The notes under the pieces are model-generated. The model did not search any database and had not been told where the DNA came from. It saw only the letters and a program-made list of their open reading frames with translations. A program made the position numbers and the translations under genes. DNA of 26,962 nt from contig CAYHNZ010000009.1 of the NCBI GenBank assembly GCA_964358205.1, forward strand, positions 1 through 26,962, in the 5' to 3' direction. Positions within the stretch are counted from its first letter, which is position 1. Every line of letters begins with the position of its first letter. The DNA is from JANLIQ01 sp964358205. Its GTDB lineage: Bacteria; Patescibacteriota; UBA1384; 2-12-FULL-50-11. Below, piece by piece: positions 6,905 through 14,637 of this stretch.

Positions 6905-7059
6905 GGTTGCAAAACCCAAGCCTCAAGGGCAAACAGAGAGGCGATGAGAAATGACATCACCACACCGAGAAGCGCCAGAATCTTTACGACATTCAGAACC
7001 TTAAATGTATGGAGTTCGCGGCAGAGGCGGTCTTTTATCACTGTTTTTTTAGGAACCAT
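6901..7059 (-). CDS. Small single-pass membrane protein (first gene of the fusA-tuf insert)
   Basis: The 52-aa protein has a basic N-terminus (MVPKKTVIKDRLCRELHTFK) and one hydrophobic helix (residues about 24-50, VVKILALLGVVMSFLIASLFALEAWVL). No family is recognised. ATG at 7057-7059 is chosen over a start at 7089, because a strong GGGAGGTGGTGAT ribosome binding site directly precedes it. That site lies inside an 8-base-pair hairpin (7060-7081). The gene follows the fusA terminator and overlaps the 63-aa gene by four bases, so the pair forms its own unit between fusA and tuf. Confidence 0.65.
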   Translation of the reverse strand: MVPKKTVIKDRLCRELHTFKVLNVVKILALLGVVMSFLIASLFALEAWVLQP

Positions 7060-7081
7060 ATCACCACCTCCCGGGCGTGAT
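7060..7081 (-). promoter_or_regulatory. Hairpin enclosing the ribosome binding site of the 52-aa gene
   Basis: On the minus strand ATCAC pairs with GTGAT and GCC with GGT (one bulged G), with CGGGA as the loop. The GGGAGG Shine-Dalgarno is in the loop and 3' arm, and the stem ends directly at the ATG. Confidence 0.55.
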
Positions 7082-7168
7082 TTAATCAAATCTTGACAGA
7101 AAGTTGACTAAAAATCAAGAGTAGATAGTGATATCTTCTTCTCTTGCAAAATTTCCATCATCCAAACC

Positions 7169-7191
7169 AAAATTACACCCCAGGGGTGTAA
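7169..7191 (-). terminator. Terminator after fusA
   Basis: TTACACCC (minus, 7191-7184) pairs with GGGTGTAA (7180-7173) around CTG, followed by TTTTGG. It lies ten bases past the fusA stop, closing the rpsL-rpsG-fusA unit before tuf. Confidence 0.8.
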
Positions 7192-7200
7192 GGGAAGGTC

Positions 7201-9303
7201 TTATTCTTCGACGATAGCCTTACCCGTAGGGGATTTGCCGATTATGCCTTCGGCGATGTTGCGGGGAACTTCTTCGTAGTGATCGAATTCCATAGTGTAA
7301 GCGGCGCGACCTTGACTCATACCGCGTAGCTCGGTGATATAGCCAAACATTTCGGAGAGTGGCACTTGGCAATCGACGATGTGGGAGTTGCCGCGTTCTT
7401 CTGAACCTTGGACTTTGCCACGACGGGCATTCAAGTCGCCGACGACAGAGCCGAAGAATTCGTCCGGAGTCGTCACTTCGACTTTCATGACGGGCTCAAG
7501 AATGACTGGTCCGGCGTTGCGAACGCCAGCTTTGAAGGCCATCGCCCCCGCAATTTGGAAAGCCACATCCGAGGAGTCGACATCGTGATATGAACCGTCA
7601 TAGAGAGTGGCTTTAATGTCAACGAGAGGATAACCGGCAATAACACCTTTGCTTAAAACATCGCGGACGCCTTTTTCAACTGAAGGAATGAATTCACGAG
7701 GAATAGCGCCACCAAAAACTTTATTAACAAATTCAAATCCGCCACCTTGTTCGAGCGGTTCGATCTCCAGCCAAACATGGCCGTACTGACCGCGACCGCC
7801 GGTTTGTTTGATGTATTTGCCCTCTTGTTTAACGGTTTTAGTAATCGCTTCTTTGTAAGCCACCTGCGGCGCCCCCTTGTTGGCTTCGACGTTAAACTCC
7901 CGTTTCATTCGATCGACAATAATGTCTAAATGCAGCTCCCCCATCCCCTCGATCAGAGTTTGGTTAGTAGTGGCGTCCTGACTCAAGCGCAAAGTCGGAT
8001 CTTCAGCGGACAAGCGCATCAAAGCCGCGCCCATCTTCTCTTGATCGGCTTTGGTTTTAGGCTCAATCGCCATTTTAATAACCGGTTCGGGAGCGATGAT
8101 GCGCTCGAGAATAATCGGAGATTTTTCGTCGCACAAAGTGTCGCCCGTGGTCGTTCCTTTCAAGCCAACGGCGGCGGCAATATCGCCGGTGTAAACTTCG
8201 GTGACATCTTCGCGAGAGTTGGCGTGTAGGCGAACAATTCTGCCAACGCGCTCTTTATCGCCTTTGGAACTATTCAAAACATAAGAACCGGCGGAAAGTT
8301 TGCCGGCATAAACTCGAAAGAAAGTTAGGCTACCAACGAACGGGTCGGTGGCAACCTTAAAGGCCAAGGCGGTAAACGGCTCGTCGTCAGAGACGGCACG
8401 AATAATTTCTTTTTCTTCGTCTTTAACATCGGTGCCCTTGAGCGGTGGGACATCGAGCGGTGAGGGCAAGTAATCAACGACGGCGTCAAGAAGTGTTTGG
8501 ACGCCTTTGTTTTTGAGAGCCGAACCGGCCAGAATCGGGAAAATTTCGACTTTCAAAACAGCGACGCGTAGAGCGGCTTTGAGCTCGTCTTCAGTCAATT
8601 CGGTTCCTTCAAAATATTTGCCCATCAGGGCTTCGTCTGTTTCAGCAATCTGCTCGATTAGTTTGTGGCGATATTTCTCGACCTCCTCCTTCATATCGGC
8701 TGGGACATCTTCGATGCTAGCCTCTTTGCCCAAATCGTCGGATTTCCAAACGACGGCCTTGTTCTTGATTAAATCGACGACGCCCTTAAGATTTTCTTCT
8801 TCACCAATTGGTAATTGCATAACGGCAACTTTAGCACCCAAACGATCCTGGATAGTTTTGACGACATACTTAAAATCGGCACCAATGCGATCGAGTTTAT
8901 TAACAAAACAAATGCGCGGTACTTTGTACTTATCGGCTTGACGCCAGACAGTTTCTGACTGGGCTTCGACGCCGGCGACGCCGTCGAAAACTGTGACCGC
9001 ACCGTCCAAAACGCGCAGAGAGCGCTGAACTTCAATCGTAAAATCAATATGCCCCGGGGTGTCGATAATGTTGATGTTGTGCTCTTTCCAAAACGCGGTG
9101 GTGGCGGCGGCGGTAATGGTAATCCCCCGTTCTTGTTCTTGCTCCATCCAGTCCATAACAGCGGCACCCTCGTGAACCTCGCCCATTTTGTAAGTCTTGC
9201 CGGTGTAGAAAAGAATCCGTTCAGACACGGTCGTTTTACCAGCATCAATATGGGCGATGATGCCGATGTTTCTTATACGTTCTAGGGGATACTGACGAGC
9301 CAT
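7201..9303 (-). CDS. fusA: Elongation factor G
   Basis: The 700-aa translocase GTPase that moves tRNA and mRNA through the ribosome after peptide bond formation. The G domain has AHIDAGKT (residues 17-24), QERGITITAAATT, DTPGHIDFT and NKLD. Later come the EF-G domain II, domain IV (GGRGQYGHVWLEIEP) and the C-terminal GEVMG-type region (VVGDLNARRGKVQGSEERG). All core residues look intact. ATG at 9301-9303 is preceded by GGAGG nine bases upstream. That Shine-Dalgarno is enclosed in a perfect 8-base-pair hairpin at 9307-9325. It is the last gene of the rpsL-rpsG-fusA group and is followed by a terminator instead of tuf. Confidence 0.99.
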   Translation of the reverse strand: MARQYPLERIRNIGIIAHIDAGKTTVSERILFYTGKTYKMGEVHEGAAVMDWMEQEQERGITITAAATTAFWKEHNINIIDTPGHIDFTIEVQRSLRVLDGAVTVFDGVAGVEAQSETVWRQADKYKVPRICFVNKLDRIGADFKYVVKTIQDRLGAKVAVMQLPIGEEENLKGVVDLIKNKAVVWKSDDLGKEASIEDVPADMKEEVEKYRHKLIEQIAETDEALMGKYFEGTELTEDELKAALRVAVLKVEIFPILAGSALKNKGVQTLLDAVVDYLPSPLDVPPLKGTDVKDEEKEIIRAVSDDEPFTALAFKVATDPFVGSLTFFRVYAGKLSAGSYVLNSSKGDKERVGRIVRLHANSREDVTEVYTGDIAAAVGLKGTTTGDTLCDEKSPIILERIIAPEPVIKMAIEPKTKADQEKMGAALMRLSAEDPTLRLSQDATTNQTLIEGMGELHLDIIVDRMKREFNVEANKGAPQVAYKEAITKTVKQEGKYIKQTGGRGQYGHVWLEIEPLEQGGGFEFVNKVFGGAIPREFIPSVEKGVRDVLSKGVIAGYPLVDIKATLYDGSYHDVDSSDVAFQIAGAMAFKAGVRNAGPVILEPVMKVEVTTPDEFFGSVVGDLNARRGKVQGSEERGNSHIVDCQVPLSEMFGYITELRGMSQGRAAYTMEFDHYEEVPRNIAEGIIGKSPTGKAIVEE

Positions 9304-9306
9304 TAC

Positions 9307-9325
9307 TTCGATCCTCCGGATCGAA
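9307..9325 (-). promoter_or_regulatory. Hairpin enclosing the fusA ribosome binding site
   Basis: Minus strand TTCGATCC-GGA-GGATCGAA: eight perfect base pairs with a GGA loop. The GGAGG Shine-Dalgarno spans loop and 3' arm. The stem ends three bases before the ATG. Confidence 0.75.
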
Positions 9326-9377
9326 CAGTTATCAATTCACATTTATCAATTATCAAGAAGTGGAAACTGTTATCTAT

Positions 9378-9405
9378 TGAAAACTGAAAACTGAAAACTG
9401 AAAAC
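9378..9405. repeat. Tandem TGAAAAC repeat in the rpsG-fusA spacer
   Basis: Four exact consecutive copies of the seven-base word TGAAAAC. The neighbouring 9329-9356 repeats TTATCAATT-like words. Together they fill most of the 116-base spacer between rpsG and fusA. Confidence 0.9.
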
Positions 9406-9419
9406 TTCATTTTGCTTCT

Positions 9420-9893
9420 CTAGTATCTGGCGAAATGAGCAAAGGCTCGGTTGGCTTCAGCCATCTTGTGCAGATCTTCACGTTTTTTAATGACTGTGCC
9501 GGTTTCAGCCAGAATATTTTTCATCTCTTCATATAAGGCGTCGGCCATCGGTTTGCCCTTAACGTTACGGGCGGCGGCGATTAGCCATCTCATAACGAGA
9601 ATTACTTTTCGAGCTGGTCGAACTTCCATCGGCACTTGATAATTAGCACCGCCAACACGGCGAGACTTAACTTCAAGGATAGGCGAGGCCTTACTAATAA
9701 CCAACTTCAAGATTTCTGGAGCGGTCAGTTTCTGTTCAATCGCCAGACGCTCGAGGGCGCTATAGACAATACTGGTTGCGGTTTCTTTTTTACCACCCAG
9801 CATTACTTTATTGATCAGTTTGGTGAGTTGAGGGTCTTGATACTTAGGGTCAAGGTTTATAGGCGGTCTTTTTATAGTAACCTTGCCTCTCAT
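9420..9893 (-). CDS. rpsG: 30S ribosomal protein S7
   Basis: The 157-aa S7 protein, which nucleates assembly of the 30S head and contacts the E site. The sequence shows the expected VMLGGKKETATSIVYSALERLA segment, the PILEVKSRRVGGANYQVPMEVRPARK core (residues about 71-96) and the C-terminal HKMAEANRAFAHFARY. Start is ATG at 9891-9893 with AAGGA about nine bases upstream. The start codon and Shine-Dalgarno are both in a hairpin (9890-9913): the ATG is in the 3' arm, the AAGGA in the loop. It lies between rpsL and fusA in the standard str order. Confidence 0.98.
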   Translation of the reverse strand: MRGKVTIKRPPINLDPKYQDPQLTKLINKVMLGGKKETATSIVYSALERLAIEQKLTAPEILKLVISKASPILEVKSRRVGGANYQVPMEVRPARKVILVMRWLIAAARNVKGKPMADALYEEMKNILAETGTVIKKREDLHKMAEANRAFAHFARY

Positions 9894-9913
9894 CGGATAA
9901 TCCTTTCCGATGA
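9890..9913 (-). promoter_or_regulatory. Hairpin enclosing the rpsG start region
   Basis: Minus strand TCATCGG pairs with CCGATGA (seven base pairs) around the ten-base loop AAAGGATTAT. The Shine-Dalgarno is in the loop and the ATG itself is base-paired. Confidence 0.65.
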
Positions 9914-9920
9914 AGTTTTC

Positions 9921-10026
9921 AATTTACAATTTTCAATTTTCAATAAATTTTCAATGCTCCAAGTATTAAATTGGAAATTGATTAATTGAGAATTGAATGA
10001 AAATTGATAATTGAACATTGTAAATT
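9921..10026. repeat. Long imperfect inverted repeat in the rpsL-rpsG spacer
   Basis: AATTTACAAT (9921-9930) is perfectly complementary to ATTGTAAATT (10017-10026). The adjoining 14 bases pair at 12 positions (9931-9944 with 10003-10016), and weaker pairing continues inward. Both arms are strings of CAATTTTC/GAAAATTG words. The outer arm reaches the rpsL stop codon. Confidence 0.8.
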
Positions 10027-10441
10027 ATTTAGGGCGCTTCGCGCCATACTTCGATCGTCCTTGGCGGCGATTTTCAACTGCTTCAGCATTCAAAACACCT
10101 CGGACAATATGATATTTAACACCCGGCAAATCTTTGACACGACCGCCACGAATTAAAACTAGGGCGTGCTCTTGCAAATTGTGCTTAATGCCTGGAATGT
10201 AGGCTGTTACTTCTTGACCGCTAGTTAAGCGAACACGGGCAATTTTGCGCAAAGCCGAGTTTGGTTTTTTGGGGGTGGTTGTGGTTACCTTAACGCAGAC
10301 GCCACGCATAAACGGCCGGCCAGCCGGATAATCAACCGGTCGGTTTTTAAGCGAATTAAAACCACGATGAAGCGCCGGAGACTTAGACTTAACCGTCAGC
10401 TTCTTGCGACCGTACTTTACTAACTGATTTATGGTAGGCAT
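10025..10441 (-). CDS. rpsL: 30S ribosomal protein S12
   Basis: S12 (138 aa), the decoding-centre protein. The hallmark TTTPKKPNSALRKIARVRLTSG (residues about 53-74) and GGRVKDLPGVKYHIVRG (about 96-112) are intact, with lysines at both classic streptomycin-resistance positions, so it is wild type there. The frame continues upstream to 10480, but those 13 residues come from the word-repeat spacer. ATG at 10439-10441 gives the normal MPTINQLVKYGRKK and has GGAGG nine bases before it. The Shine-Dalgarno is inside a perfect hairpin at 10445-10463. A candidate promoter at 10663-10691 could start the rpsL-rpsG-fusA transcript independently of rpoBC. Confidence 0.98.
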   Translation of the reverse strand: MPTINQLVKYGRKKLTVKSKSPALHRGFNSLKNRPVDYPAGRPFMRGVCVKVTTTTPKKPNSALRKIARVRLTSGQEVTAYIPGIKHNLQEHALVLIRGGRVKDLPGVKYHIVRGVLNAEAVENRRQGRSKYGAKRPK

Positions 10442-10444
10442 CAA

Positions 10445-10463
10445 CAAATTCCTCCGGAATTTG
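10445..10463 (-). promoter_or_regulatory. Hairpin enclosing the rpsL ribosome binding site
   Basis: Minus strand CAAATTCC-GGA-GGAATTTG: eight perfect base pairs with a GGA loop, ending three bases before the ATG. This is the same geometry as at fusA with a different stem sequence. Confidence 0.75.
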
Positions 10464-10471
10464 AAATTTCT

Positions 10472-10642
10472 AATTTCCAATTTTCAATTTCTAATGTCAT
10501 GGTCGGGTTATTTAAATCCTCCGGAATTCGGAATTACTGATTTCCAATCTCTAAATACTAATGAATAATCAATGCTCCAGTTCTCATTGAAAATTAATCT
10601 ATTAAAAATTAATTGAAAACTGGAAATTGAAAATTGAAAATT
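10472..10642. repeat. Inverted word repeat in the rpoC-rpsL spacer
   Basis: Bases 10472-10492 and 10622-10642 are complementary at about 19 of 21 positions. Both consist of CAATTTTC/GAAAATTG words like those between rpsL and rpsG. The 246-base spacer contains no gene. It also holds a second CCGGAGG copy at 10518-10524 and a 19-codon frame (10441-10500) that ends on the rpsL start. Confidence 0.7.
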
Positions 10643-10662
10643 CTTTCTTTTCATCACTATCT

Positions 10663-10691
10663 AGTATACCTTGAGCTGGCGCTGGGCTCAA
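10663..10691 (-). promoter_or_regulatory. Candidate promoter for rpsL-rpsG-fusA
   Basis: On the minus strand TTGAGC (10691-10686, overlapping the rpoC stop), a 17-base spacer and TATACT (10668-10663). The -10 is good and the -35 moderate. It would give a leader of about 215 bases containing the whole word-repeat spacer. Confidence 0.45.
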
Positions 10692-13600
10692 CCCTTGCTG
10701 TTTGAGTTAGACTGACTATTTTCGGCACTCGCGCCAACCGCCACTTCGGTTGGATCGATTTTGACATTGACACCGTAGCCAGTTCCGGCTGGAATTAGCT
10801 TTCCGATAATGACATTTTCCTTGAGACCGCGAAGCGGATCGACCTGACCTTGGATAGCGGCTTTAATCAGCACACTGGTGGTTTCTTGGAAGGAAGCGGC
10901 TGACAAGAACGATTTGGTGTTGAGGGAGGCTCGAGTAATACCGAGAACGATTTGCTCGTAATCAATCGGCTGAACCTTCTCGCTTTTCAGGCGGATGTTG
11001 ATTTTGTCGGCTTCAAGCTTGTCGATAATTTGACCGGTGAGGAAAATTGAGTCTCCGCCACTAACGACTCGGACCTTAGCAAACATTGCCCGGGCGATAA
11101 TCTCGATGTGCTTTTCGTTAACTGCCGCACCGTGAGAGGCGTAGATATTTTGAACCTCTTTAATAATGTAAGCTTGGGTGGCTTCCAAACCGCGCAGATC
11201 TAGTGATTGTGATAGATCAATATGCCCATCCGTTAGTCTGTCGCCTTTTTGAATCATATCGCCATTTTTAATGCTGACATTTATTTCTGAAGAAATCGTA
11301 TAACTGACAGTCACTGGCTCGAGCGAGGTGACGGTGATGGTTTTACCCTTAATATTAACTCGACCACCAATATTAGAACGGATCGCTTTCTTGTCGACAG
11401 CCGTAGCGACAGCCTGTTTGGGCTTAACAATGTCCCCATTCTTGAAAGTTGACTGATAGTCTTCGACCAGCTCAAAGGATTCCTTGGGAATTTCATCAGA
11501 TATAATTTCAATGAATTGCTTTTCTTTCTGCTCGCCAACCAAAGCTTTACCGCTAATTTCTGCCAGAATAGCTGGGTTGTGTGGCGGACGGGCTTCGAAG
11601 ATTTCTTCGACACGTGGCAGACCCGAGGTAATATCACCAACCGAGACGCCACCCATATGGAAGGTTTTCATTGTCAACTGCGTACCCGGCTCACCAATAG
11701 CTTGGGCGGCCATAATACCAACAGCCGTGCCAGTCTGAACAACCAAACCGGTGGCTAGATCTCGACCGTAACATTTTTGACAAACGCCCCAAGGCGCTCG
11801 ACAGAAGAGGGTTGAACGCACCTCGATCTCTGTTAAACCGGTGTCGAGGACGCTTTGGATATTATCTTCAGTAATTTCTTGATTAACCTTGACTACGGCC
11901 TTACCTTCTTGGCCTTTAATCGCCGCCATAACAACTCGGCCGAGAATTCTTTCGGCAAAGCTTTCGCCGTATTCATGACTCTCGCTTTCGCGCACCAACA
12001 CGCCACGCTCGGTATGACAGTCGTCGATGGTGATGACCAAGTCCTGGGCGACATCAACTAGTCGACGTGTTAGGTAGCCGGCATCAGCGGTTTTAAGCGA
12101 GGTGTCAGACTTACCTTTTCGTGAACCGTGGGTGGAGATGAAGTACTCAAGAACCGACAAGCCCTCTTTGTAATTGGAAATAATCGGCACTTCAATAATG
12201 CCGCCAGCTGGGTTAACCACCAGGCCTTTCATACCAGATAGCTGGGTCATTTGGTTAGGAGAGCCACGGGCACCCGATGAAACCATGGTGTAGATCGAGC
12301 TGGACTTCGACAAATCATTCATCACTTCTTTTTGAATAAGGTTGCGAATTTTAGTCCATTGGCCAATTGACAATTTGCGTCGCTCTTCGTTGGTGATTAA
12401 GCCCCGGCGATATCGTTTGGTAATTTCTTCAATCGCCTCTTCGCCCTCGGCAATTAGACGACCCTTTTGCTCGGGCACATTAATATCGGAAATCGACATT
12501 GTCATTCCGGATTTCTCGGCAAAGCGAAAACCGAGTCGCATCAGATCATCAGCCACTCGAGCCGTTTCTTCAGCGCCGTAGAGCTTGTAGATATTTCGAA
12601 TGACGACTTTGAGCCGTTTGGTGTCTTGTGATTCGTTAACAAAGGGATGGCCCTTGGGTAAAACGGCATTGAATAGTGCTCGTCCAACCGTTGTATCGAT
12701 CCGACCCTTACCGATTCGTAATTGAATTTTGGCTTGGGGGTGAACATTGCCGCGTTGATAAGATAGGTCAACCTCCTCAATTGAGGCAAAAGCTCGGCCT
12801 TCACCTTGGAGACCAGCTTGCTCGTTGGTTAGGTAAAAGATGCCGAAAACAATATCCAGTCGTGGCGTCACTAACGGTTCACCCGAGGCTGGCTTGAGTA
12901 GATTTTTTGCCGACAACATCAGCGTGGCGGCTTCGTGACGAGCTTGAGTAGATAAGGGAACGTGAACAGCCATTTGATCGCCATCGAAATCGGCGTTGTA
13001 GGCGGCACAAACAAGTGGGTGCAATTGAATCGCCTTTCCTTCAATAAGTAGCGGTCTGAAGGCTTGGATGCCGAGTCGGTGAAGAGTTGGCGCCCGATTG
13101 AGCAAGACGTAAGCGTCTTTGGTCACGGCTTCCAAAATTTCCCAAACTTCTGGGGTACCACGCTCAATCAAGCGTGAAGCGTTTTTAACATTATGAACAT
13201 ATCCTTCGTTAATTAATTTAGAGATAACAAATGGCTTAAATAGTTCGAGCGCCATCACTTTCGGCAGACCGCATTGATCAAGTTTCAAATTTGGTCCGAC
13301 AACAATGACTGATCGCCCGGAGTAGTCAACGCGTTTACCGAGTAAATTCTGTCGGAAGCGGCCCTGTTTACCCCGCAACATATCGGACAAGGAGCGCGGT
13401 TGGCGACCACCGGCGGTTGTTTGGCCTTTACGAGCCGAGTTATCGATCAACGCATCGACTGCCTCCTGAAGCATCCGCTTCTCATTACGAACAATAACAT
13501 CTGGTGCGCCTTGGTTCATTAAACGCTTTAAGCGGTTATTGCGGTTAAGAACCCGGCGGTAAAGATCGTTCAAATCACTCGAGGCGAAACGACCGCCGTC

Positions 13601-14497
13601 GAGCTGAACCATCGGTCGTAAATCCGGTGGCAATACCGGTAGTTTACAGATAATAAGCCATTCTGGTTTAATGCCGGCTAGCTTCAAGTCAGTTAGAACT
13701 CTAAGACGCTTCATTAAACGGCGGTAGGCGTTGCTCTGAACATGGGTAGCTCGAATTTTGATAGTAGAAATTTCGGAATCGAGATCGATTTTCTTTAATA
13801 GCTCCAGGATCGCTTCAGCACCAATTGCGACACGAACGATTTGACCAAAACGAAGGGAAATTTCGTGAAATTTAGTTTCGGGAAGAATCAAACGAGGAGT
13901 CAGCGACTGTAGGTCGGCTTTGGTTTGTTTGTAGTTTAGCTCCAACTGCTCCAAACGCTCGGGCGAGTCTTTCAAGTCTTCTTTGGCATTTTTGTATTCA
14001 GTCTCTAGTTGAGCTAGTGAATCGGTTTTGAGCTGTTCGTCAACGCCCGTCACCACAAAACTAGCGAAGTAGATGACTCGCTCGAGGTCGCTAACGGAGA
14101 TGTCTAAAACGGTGCTTAAGACATAGGGCACACCGCGGACATACCAGATATGGGCAACCGGTACCGCTAGGTCGATGTGACCCATCCGCTCACGACGAAC
14201 GCTCGATCGAGTGACTTCAACGCCGCACTTGTCGCAGATTACGCCCTTGTAACGAATCCGTTTATATTTACCGCAGTAGCATTCCCAGTCTTTGGTCGGA
14301 CCGAAGATCCGCTCATCGAATAGGCCGTCACGTTCAGGCTTTTGGGTTCGGTAGTTAATGGTTTCCGGCTTCATCACTTCACCGAACGACCATTTTTCAA
14401 TGTCCTCCAATGAAGCGACTCGCAGACGCAGACCTTCAAAATTGAGAAGGTTAAATTCGGCCTTTTCGGGTTTGGTATTTAATTTCAGTTCAGGCAT
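10688..14497 (-). CDS. rpoC: DNA-directed RNA polymerase subunit beta'
   Basis: The 1269-aa catalytic subunit. The N-terminal zinc site is C73, C75, C88 and C91 (WECYCGKYKR...VICDKCG). The active-site loop NADFDGDQMAVH, which binds the catalytic magnesium, lies near residue 500, preceded by LLGKRVDYSGRSVIVVGP. The second zinc cluster is DDCHTERG (about 824) with CRAPWGVCQKC (about 892-902), followed by GIMAAQAIGEPGTQLTMKTFHMGG, the bridge-helix/trigger-loop region. The Ser/Asn-rich tail NSQSNSNSKG is not conserved. The frame extends to 14536, but ATG at 14495-14497 has a GGAGG nine bases upstream and gives MPELKLNTK. That Shine-Dalgarno is in a hairpin (14502-14518). It follows rpoB by 140 bases. 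Confidence 0.98.
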   Translation of the reverse strand: MPELKLNTKPEKAEFNLLNFEGLRLRVASLEDIEKWSFGEVMKPETINYRTQKPERDGLFDERIFGPTKDWECYCGKYKRIRYKGVICDKCGVEVTRSSVRRERMGHIDLAVPVAHIWYVRGVPYVLSTVLDISVSDLERVIYFASFVVTGVDEQLKTDSLAQLETEYKNAKEDLKDSPERLEQLELNYKQTKADLQSLTPRLILPETKFHEISLRFGQIVRVAIGAEAILELLKKIDLDSEISTIKIRATHVQSNAYRRLMKRLRVLTDLKLAGIKPEWLIICKLPVLPPDLRPMVQLDGGRFASSDLNDLYRRVLNRNNRLKRLMNQGAPDVIVRNEKRMLQEAVDALIDNSARKGQTTAGGRQPRSLSDMLRGKQGRFRQNLLGKRVDYSGRSVIVVGPNLKLDQCGLPKVMALELFKPFVISKLINEGYVHNVKNASRLIERGTPEVWEILEAVTKDAYVLLNRAPTLHRLGIQAFRPLLIEGKAIQLHPLVCAAYNADFDGDQMAVHVPLSTQARHEAATLMLSAKNLLKPASGEPLVTPRLDIVFGIFYLTNEQAGLQGEGRAFASIEEVDLSYQRGNVHPQAKIQLRIGKGRIDTTVGRALFNAVLPKGHPFVNESQDTKRLKVVIRNIYKLYGAEETARVADDLMRLGFRFAEKSGMTMSISDINVPEQKGRLIAEGEEAIEEITKRYRRGLITNEERRKLSIGQWTKIRNLIQKEVMNDLSKSSSIYTMVSSGARGSPNQMTQLSGMKGLVVNPAGGIIEVPIISNYKEGLSVLEYFISTHGSRKGKSDTSLKTADAGYLTRRLVDVAQDLVITIDDCHTERGVLVRESESHEYGESFAERILGRVVMAAIKGQEGKAVVKVNQEITEDNIQSVLDTGLTEIEVRSTLFCRAPWGVCQKCYGRDLATGLVVQTGTAVGIMAAQAIGEPGTQLTMKTFHMGGVSVGDITSGLPRVEEIFEARPPHNPAILAEISGKALVGEQKEKQFIEIISDEIPKESFELVEDYQSTFKNGDIVKPKQAVATAVDKKAIRSNIGGRVNIKGKTITVTSLEPVTVSYTISSEINVSIKNGDMIQKGDRLTDGHIDLSQSLDLRGLEATQAYIIKEVQNIYASHGAAVNEKHIEIIARAMFAKVRVVSGGDSIFLTGQIIDKLEADKINIRLKSEKVQPIDYEQIVLGITRASLNTKSFLSAASFQETTSVLIKAAIQGQVDPLRGLKENVIIGKLIPAGTGYGVNVKIDPTEVAVGASAENSQSNSNSKG

Positions 14498-14501
14498 CAG
14501 T

Positions 14502-14518
14502 TCAAACCTCCGGTTTGA
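14502..14518 (-). promoter_or_regulatory. Hairpin enclosing the rpoC ribosome binding site
   Basis: Minus strand TCAAACC-GGA-GGTTTGA: seven perfect base pairs with the same GGA loop as at rpsL and fusA. It ends four bases before the ATG. Confidence 0.75.
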
Positions 14519-14523
14519 GAATA

Positions 14524-14551
14524 ACTCAAAAGGCAAAACTCAAAAGGCAAA
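14524..14551. repeat. Tandem 14-base repeat in the rpoB-rpoC spacer
   Basis: Two exact head-to-tail copies of ACTCAAAAGGCAAA (14524-14537 and 14538-14551). The word is the inverse of the TTTTGAGT words at 14580-14622, so the two halves of this spacer can pair imperfectly. Confidence 0.85.
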
Positions 14552-14581
14552 ACTTTAACTCTTAATTCAAAGCTAGTCAGT

Positions 14582-14622
14582 TTTGAGTTGTAATTTTGAG
14601 CTTTGAGCTTTAAGTTTTGAGT
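14582..14622. repeat. Dispersed spacer repeat, copy 1 (rpoB-rpoC)
   Basis: Forty-one bases that recur at 25591-25631 with a single mismatch (14612 A versus 25621 G). They are composed of TTTGAG and TTTTGAG words. The 30 bases 14582-14611 are identical in both copies. Confidence 0.9.
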
Positions 14623-14637
14623 TGTATTATTCTGCAT

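Noticed and set aside
7094..7135. Plus-strand TTGACA promoter
   Set aside because: Two TTGAC boxes are present, but no matching -10 and no plus-strand gene downstream; it would only read antisense to fusA.
8507..8941. 144-aa plus-strand frame and similar long antisense frames inside fusA, rpoC, rpoB, infB and gyrA
   Set aside because: Mirror frames of strongly conserved genes with no start signals of their own.
9378..9405. CRISPR-like array
   Set aside because: The units are seven-base tandem words without spacers; no cas genes are present.
14498..14536. N-terminal extension of RpoC (and similar ones of S12 to 10480 and IF2 to 25545)
   Set aside because: Each is read from spacer sequence upstream of a good ribosome binding site and is absent from the families.
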